DNA of 64,000 nt from Centroberyx gerrardi (lineage: Eukaryota > Chordata > Actinopteri > Beryciformes > Berycidae): contig NC_136010.1 in NCBI RefSeq assembly GCF_048128805.1, forward strand, positions 21,293,480 through 21,357,479. Reading direction: 5' to 3'. The first letter of the stretch is position 1. Each line of letters opens with the position of its first letter. The translations under genes were made by a program, and so were the position numbers. The notes under the pieces were generated by a model. That model was not told the origin of the DNA and did no database searches. It saw only the letters and a list, made by a program, of their open reading frames with translations. Of this stretch, positions 60,725 through 64,000 are shown one piece after another.

Positions 60725-61755
60725 ACCCGAAAACAACACTGACAACACTCTCCTGTTTTCACCCCCCCACCTCATCCATTTCCCACTTCAACCCCCATGA
60801 ACTTTGAATTACTTTAACTACAATTTTCTATTATCTGGTGGTTACACTATGGAAAGGAAGGTGATTGGAAGGATACAAGCAAGTGAGCAGTTTTAAGGAA
60901 GAGGAACAGTGTGCAGGTGGTTGACCGAATGGTGATTTGAAATAGTCAAAGGGCTACACGATCGTGAGGTTGTTGAGATATATATTTTTGGTCATATGAG
61001 TGTGAAACCTTTTCTATAGACCGCTGTTAAATGTGACCTCTCTGTGGCTATTCTTGCACTTAACATATCTTATGGTCTAATGCGATATATGAAGCTTTGC
61101 TTTTAGTTATGAATTTGTCCGAATGAAGCATTTAAAAACACATATAGGCTCATATAGGCTCTATATATTTTTTCAGTTCAAGCCAAGGAAAGTAATGCAC
61201 TTGTGGCAATTCAGAGGTTAATGCGAAATTATATGGAAAAAGTACTTAAAAAAAATATGACACTGAAATTAATTCAGCAGCAAATAGATCTGTCCTGACA
61301 CGTTGTGAGAAGTAATATTGATGATATAGAAAAGCGTGTTCATATATTAGACTGCACAGATTTTTTAACTTTATGTATACTATAGACTCAAGCATATACA
61401 GTACATATCATGTGGTTAACAGACATGCAGTGCTCATACTGGGGTAAATCACAATCTTTACAGTTCTATGGGGAATTGCAGGTATTCATGTTAGAGATAA
61501 CAAATGCATCCGGCATGGCAAAATGGCGTTCTTGTGCAAATGTGTCCTTGTGGTACCTTTTGCAGCAGTCATAAATCACAGCTGATTAGCTTTTAATTTG
61601 ATTGCACCACTTTGAGTCATGTCTTTTAATGAAAGTCGTTTGGTGTTAGTCATTTGTGTCTGCCATATGTGCAATTAACATCATGCTTTTGTTTGTGAGA
61701 AGTATATTTGTGTAATTCCAGCTATCTTAAAGACAATAAATATGTTCACTAGTCT
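60725..61755 (+). terminator. bcas1: bcas1 3' UTR and poly(A) signal
   Basis: Follows TGA 60,722-60,724. AATAAA at 61,735-61,740 predicts cleavage near 61,755. No other gene lies in it. Confidence 0.7.
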
Positions 61756-62340
61756 GCTGTTCATCAGTGTAAACTGGTGTTGGGAAACTTTATATGGAAA
61801 CCTACATGAATCACCAGGTGTTGCAATAGATGTGAAAAAGACGTGACTCAACAAGTTTGGCAAAAATGAAAAATGAAGTCCTGCACATTGTCTGAGGTGA
61901 GGTGCCAAGTTTTAAACATTGACATCCACATTGTTTTCACACTGGTTAGTAAATCACCTAAACTTAAACGCATTAAATCAAAGCAGCAAAAAAGGCGTCT
62001 TAGTTATACTTCAGGCAAAAGGTCTTGTAGTTTATGGAACAAGAAGTGGCAGCTCCCCACTGTAATATTTGCATGATGATGTTAACACAGTGTAGGTTGA
62101 AACTTGCTCAACAATTTGTTGCTCAAGTTGTTAGAACAATATTCTACTCTTTCAGATTATGTGCCAAGTGACTCAAGTGTCACAGTCTTCTATGTAGGTG
62201 TAGAGGTAAACATTGTAATCCTGACTCGTCTGTGTATCTGTCCAGATCACTGACAAGTGACAGTCATCTGTCAGACATGGACAAAAAGGAAAAGAAAAAA
62301 AAAAAAGACTCCGCAGGCCATCATCTGTACCACTGTAACC

Positions 62341-62386
<46 letters not shown>

Positions 62387-64000
62387 CAGAGAGAGGTGAC
62401 TGCAGGACATCACTGCCTGAATTCAAATTGACATTTTTCAGAGTCTAAGAGACACACCTTATAGATTAAAGATGTAAAACAAGATTTAAGGAATTGTACG
62501 CTTCAGATAAAGGAAGCCCTCAGATCTTCTTTCACCATTTATGATATGATTTCTGTGATTGATCGCATAGTGTGCAGTCATTGGAAGGATGTGTTTTAGA
62601 TAGCAATGTCTGAGACCCACCATTCACCCACCATTAAGTGATGAGTCGTGCACCCCGAAGGCATAACTCACACTGCTCCTTTGTTATCAATGAGGCACAC
62701 TCTTCTTGCATTACCCTCTGTAATAGGTATGATCATTTTAAATTGAGCATCAAAGTAATTGCCATGGCACTGGAAGGAGAAAAGTGAGGGACTGCTTGTA
62801 CGGTACTAGACATTTATTTGGTCCATTGTCTGTCCTTTTCCCCTGGGGATTGTTTCAAATTAGGATGCAATATGAGGTTTTTGCTGACAGTAATACCAGA
62901 GTCTGAGAAGAGGAGAGCTCGGATTCATTATCAGATTATATAGTGGCATTGATGGAACTAGAAGAAACTTATTTTGATCAATGGGTTCAAATTAGACAGA
63001 AAGCTATGAAAGAGTGGGGCAATGATATTGAACTACACAAATGTTTCTTCCACTCTAGTTACATGGATTGGGATATCTAACAGTACAAACACAATTCTGT
63101 GTACATAGTATTCTGTTGCATCACCACACGGCCATCTTGGTAGGAAAATAACAGGTGATTGTGATAAATGAACAGGTGATTACAATCAAATGACAGCCAC
63201 AACCAATGAGCTGTGTATATGGTAAAGCACCATATTGGTAGGGAATGCATGTGACATCATGGAAATACTATGAATGCAAAAATAATCAATAATGTTCTTA
63301 CAAATCATTTTATCAACAACATAACAAGAAGATGAAAAACTTTCTCACACCCTTGCACCAAACATTGCCACCAATTCCTGATGCCTTCCTCTCCTCACCA
63401 GTTATTCAGTAATTTGCATAGCTTTTCATATATTGTAGTTTCTTGTCAAATAGCAAGTAATAGGGAAGACTAAGATGATTCATGTTATACTTAGGTCTTC
63501 TATAAACAAGTAGCAGCTGCAGGTAGTTATCACATATTAATGTATATGCCAGAGCGATACGTGTAAATTCAAAAACACAGTGGCTGGTCAATCCTTACTG
63601 CACAACTACAGAAAGCAGAGCGGACATGCACTGACCTTACCGAACTGGGTGCGTTATTATTAAAATCTACACAGTAATAGGTATAGATTTAACGGTGCAA
63701 AGACTGTACACTTCACAGGATCTGCTCAGCCACCATGTTGCTCCGGTTCATCCCAGGACAATGCATGTGACTGTGTGAATGCAGCGAGCTCGGAGGGGGT
63801 GGAACAAGGGAACAGTGGGTAGGGAGGCCTGACGGGAGGCCTGCTGTCAGCACTAATGTGCATCACAGCGCTGCTCTGCGGTAGCAGGTCCGCAGGGAAA
63901 ACATAGGGGCGAAACGATTCCAGGGACCTATGGGAAGACACAGAAACGGGTCACCTAATGGCAAGTTAATGGTAATAATCCAGCCACTACAGGATAGCTT
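61756..64000. other. Intergenic, no gene seen
   Basis: No coding exon recognised. The last 300 bp are richer in G+C, but I could not tie them to a gene. Confidence 0.45.
62341..62395. repeat. (GA)n microsatellite
   Basis: GA tract with two C interruptions. Confidence 0.9.

Noticed and set aside
63720-63941. A possible first exon of the next gene (ATG in a GCCACCATG context)
   Set aside because: The frame closes after a few codons and no donor or similarity supports it.
1-64000. CRISPR arrays, bacterial operons, rRNA genes or viral genes
   Set aside because: No regularly spaced short repeats with unique spacers, no rRNA and no LTR or capsid-like frames were seen. Exon structure and repeats are those of a vertebrate.

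Overview
This window is nuclear DNA of a ray-finned fish. The genes are split into many small exons with GT-AG introns, and the two recognisable host genes, pfdn4 (prefoldin subunit 4) and bcas1 (breast carcinoma amplified sequence 1), are vertebrate genes. The repeats are teleost-type: tRNA-derived SINEs, a Tc1-like fossil of the kind common in salmonids, hAT and TTAA-target elements, a non-LTR retrotransposon of the L2/Rex1 type, and a long CACT-ended DNA transposon. No species is assigned.

The main event is a large head-to-tail duplication. Unit A (about 7,857-28,900) and unit B (about 28,898-52,413) carry the same sequence in the same order, nearly identical by eye apart from indels and mobile elements. 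Each unit holds pfdn4 on the minus strand and the start of bcas1 on the plus strand, placed head to head about 2.2 kb apart. The duplication ended inside a huge coding exon of bcas1, so unit A has only the 5' half of bcas1 while unit B runs on into the rest of the gene. The two copies then decayed in a complementary way. pfdn4 is intact in A and has a premature stop in B. bcas1 is complete in B; in A it is truncated, frameshifted and interrupted by a retrotransposon. One apparently working copy of each gene remains, about 30 kb apart.

Layout: 1-7,856 is intergenic with repeats. 7,857-13,600 is the unit A flank with a Tc1-like fossil. 13,980-16,892 is intact pfdn4 (-). 19,029-28,900 is broken bcas1-A (+), whose big exon is split by a 4.8 kb retrotransposon that itself holds a hAT element and a TTAA element. 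28,898-43,600 is the unit B flank, with a 9.5 kb CACT-ended transposon at 31,038-40,562 carrying a C2H2 zinc-finger ORF, a transposase and a broken SAMD3-like gene. 43,844-45,110 is the pfdn4 pseudogene. 47,266-61,755 is complete bcas1. 61,756-64,000 is intergenic.

The bcas1 gene is unusual. It holds a single exon of about 1,100-1,190 codons coding a glutamate-rich repetitive protein with two TQT motifs, which can be read as an in-frame cassette or as a terminal exon with its own poly(A) signal. Downstream lies an array of four tandemly duplicated 39-42 nt exons that repeat a 13-14 residue peptide ending QPVVEVQ. These two structures and the SAM-domain gene carried by the transposon are the best candidates for undescribed biology here.
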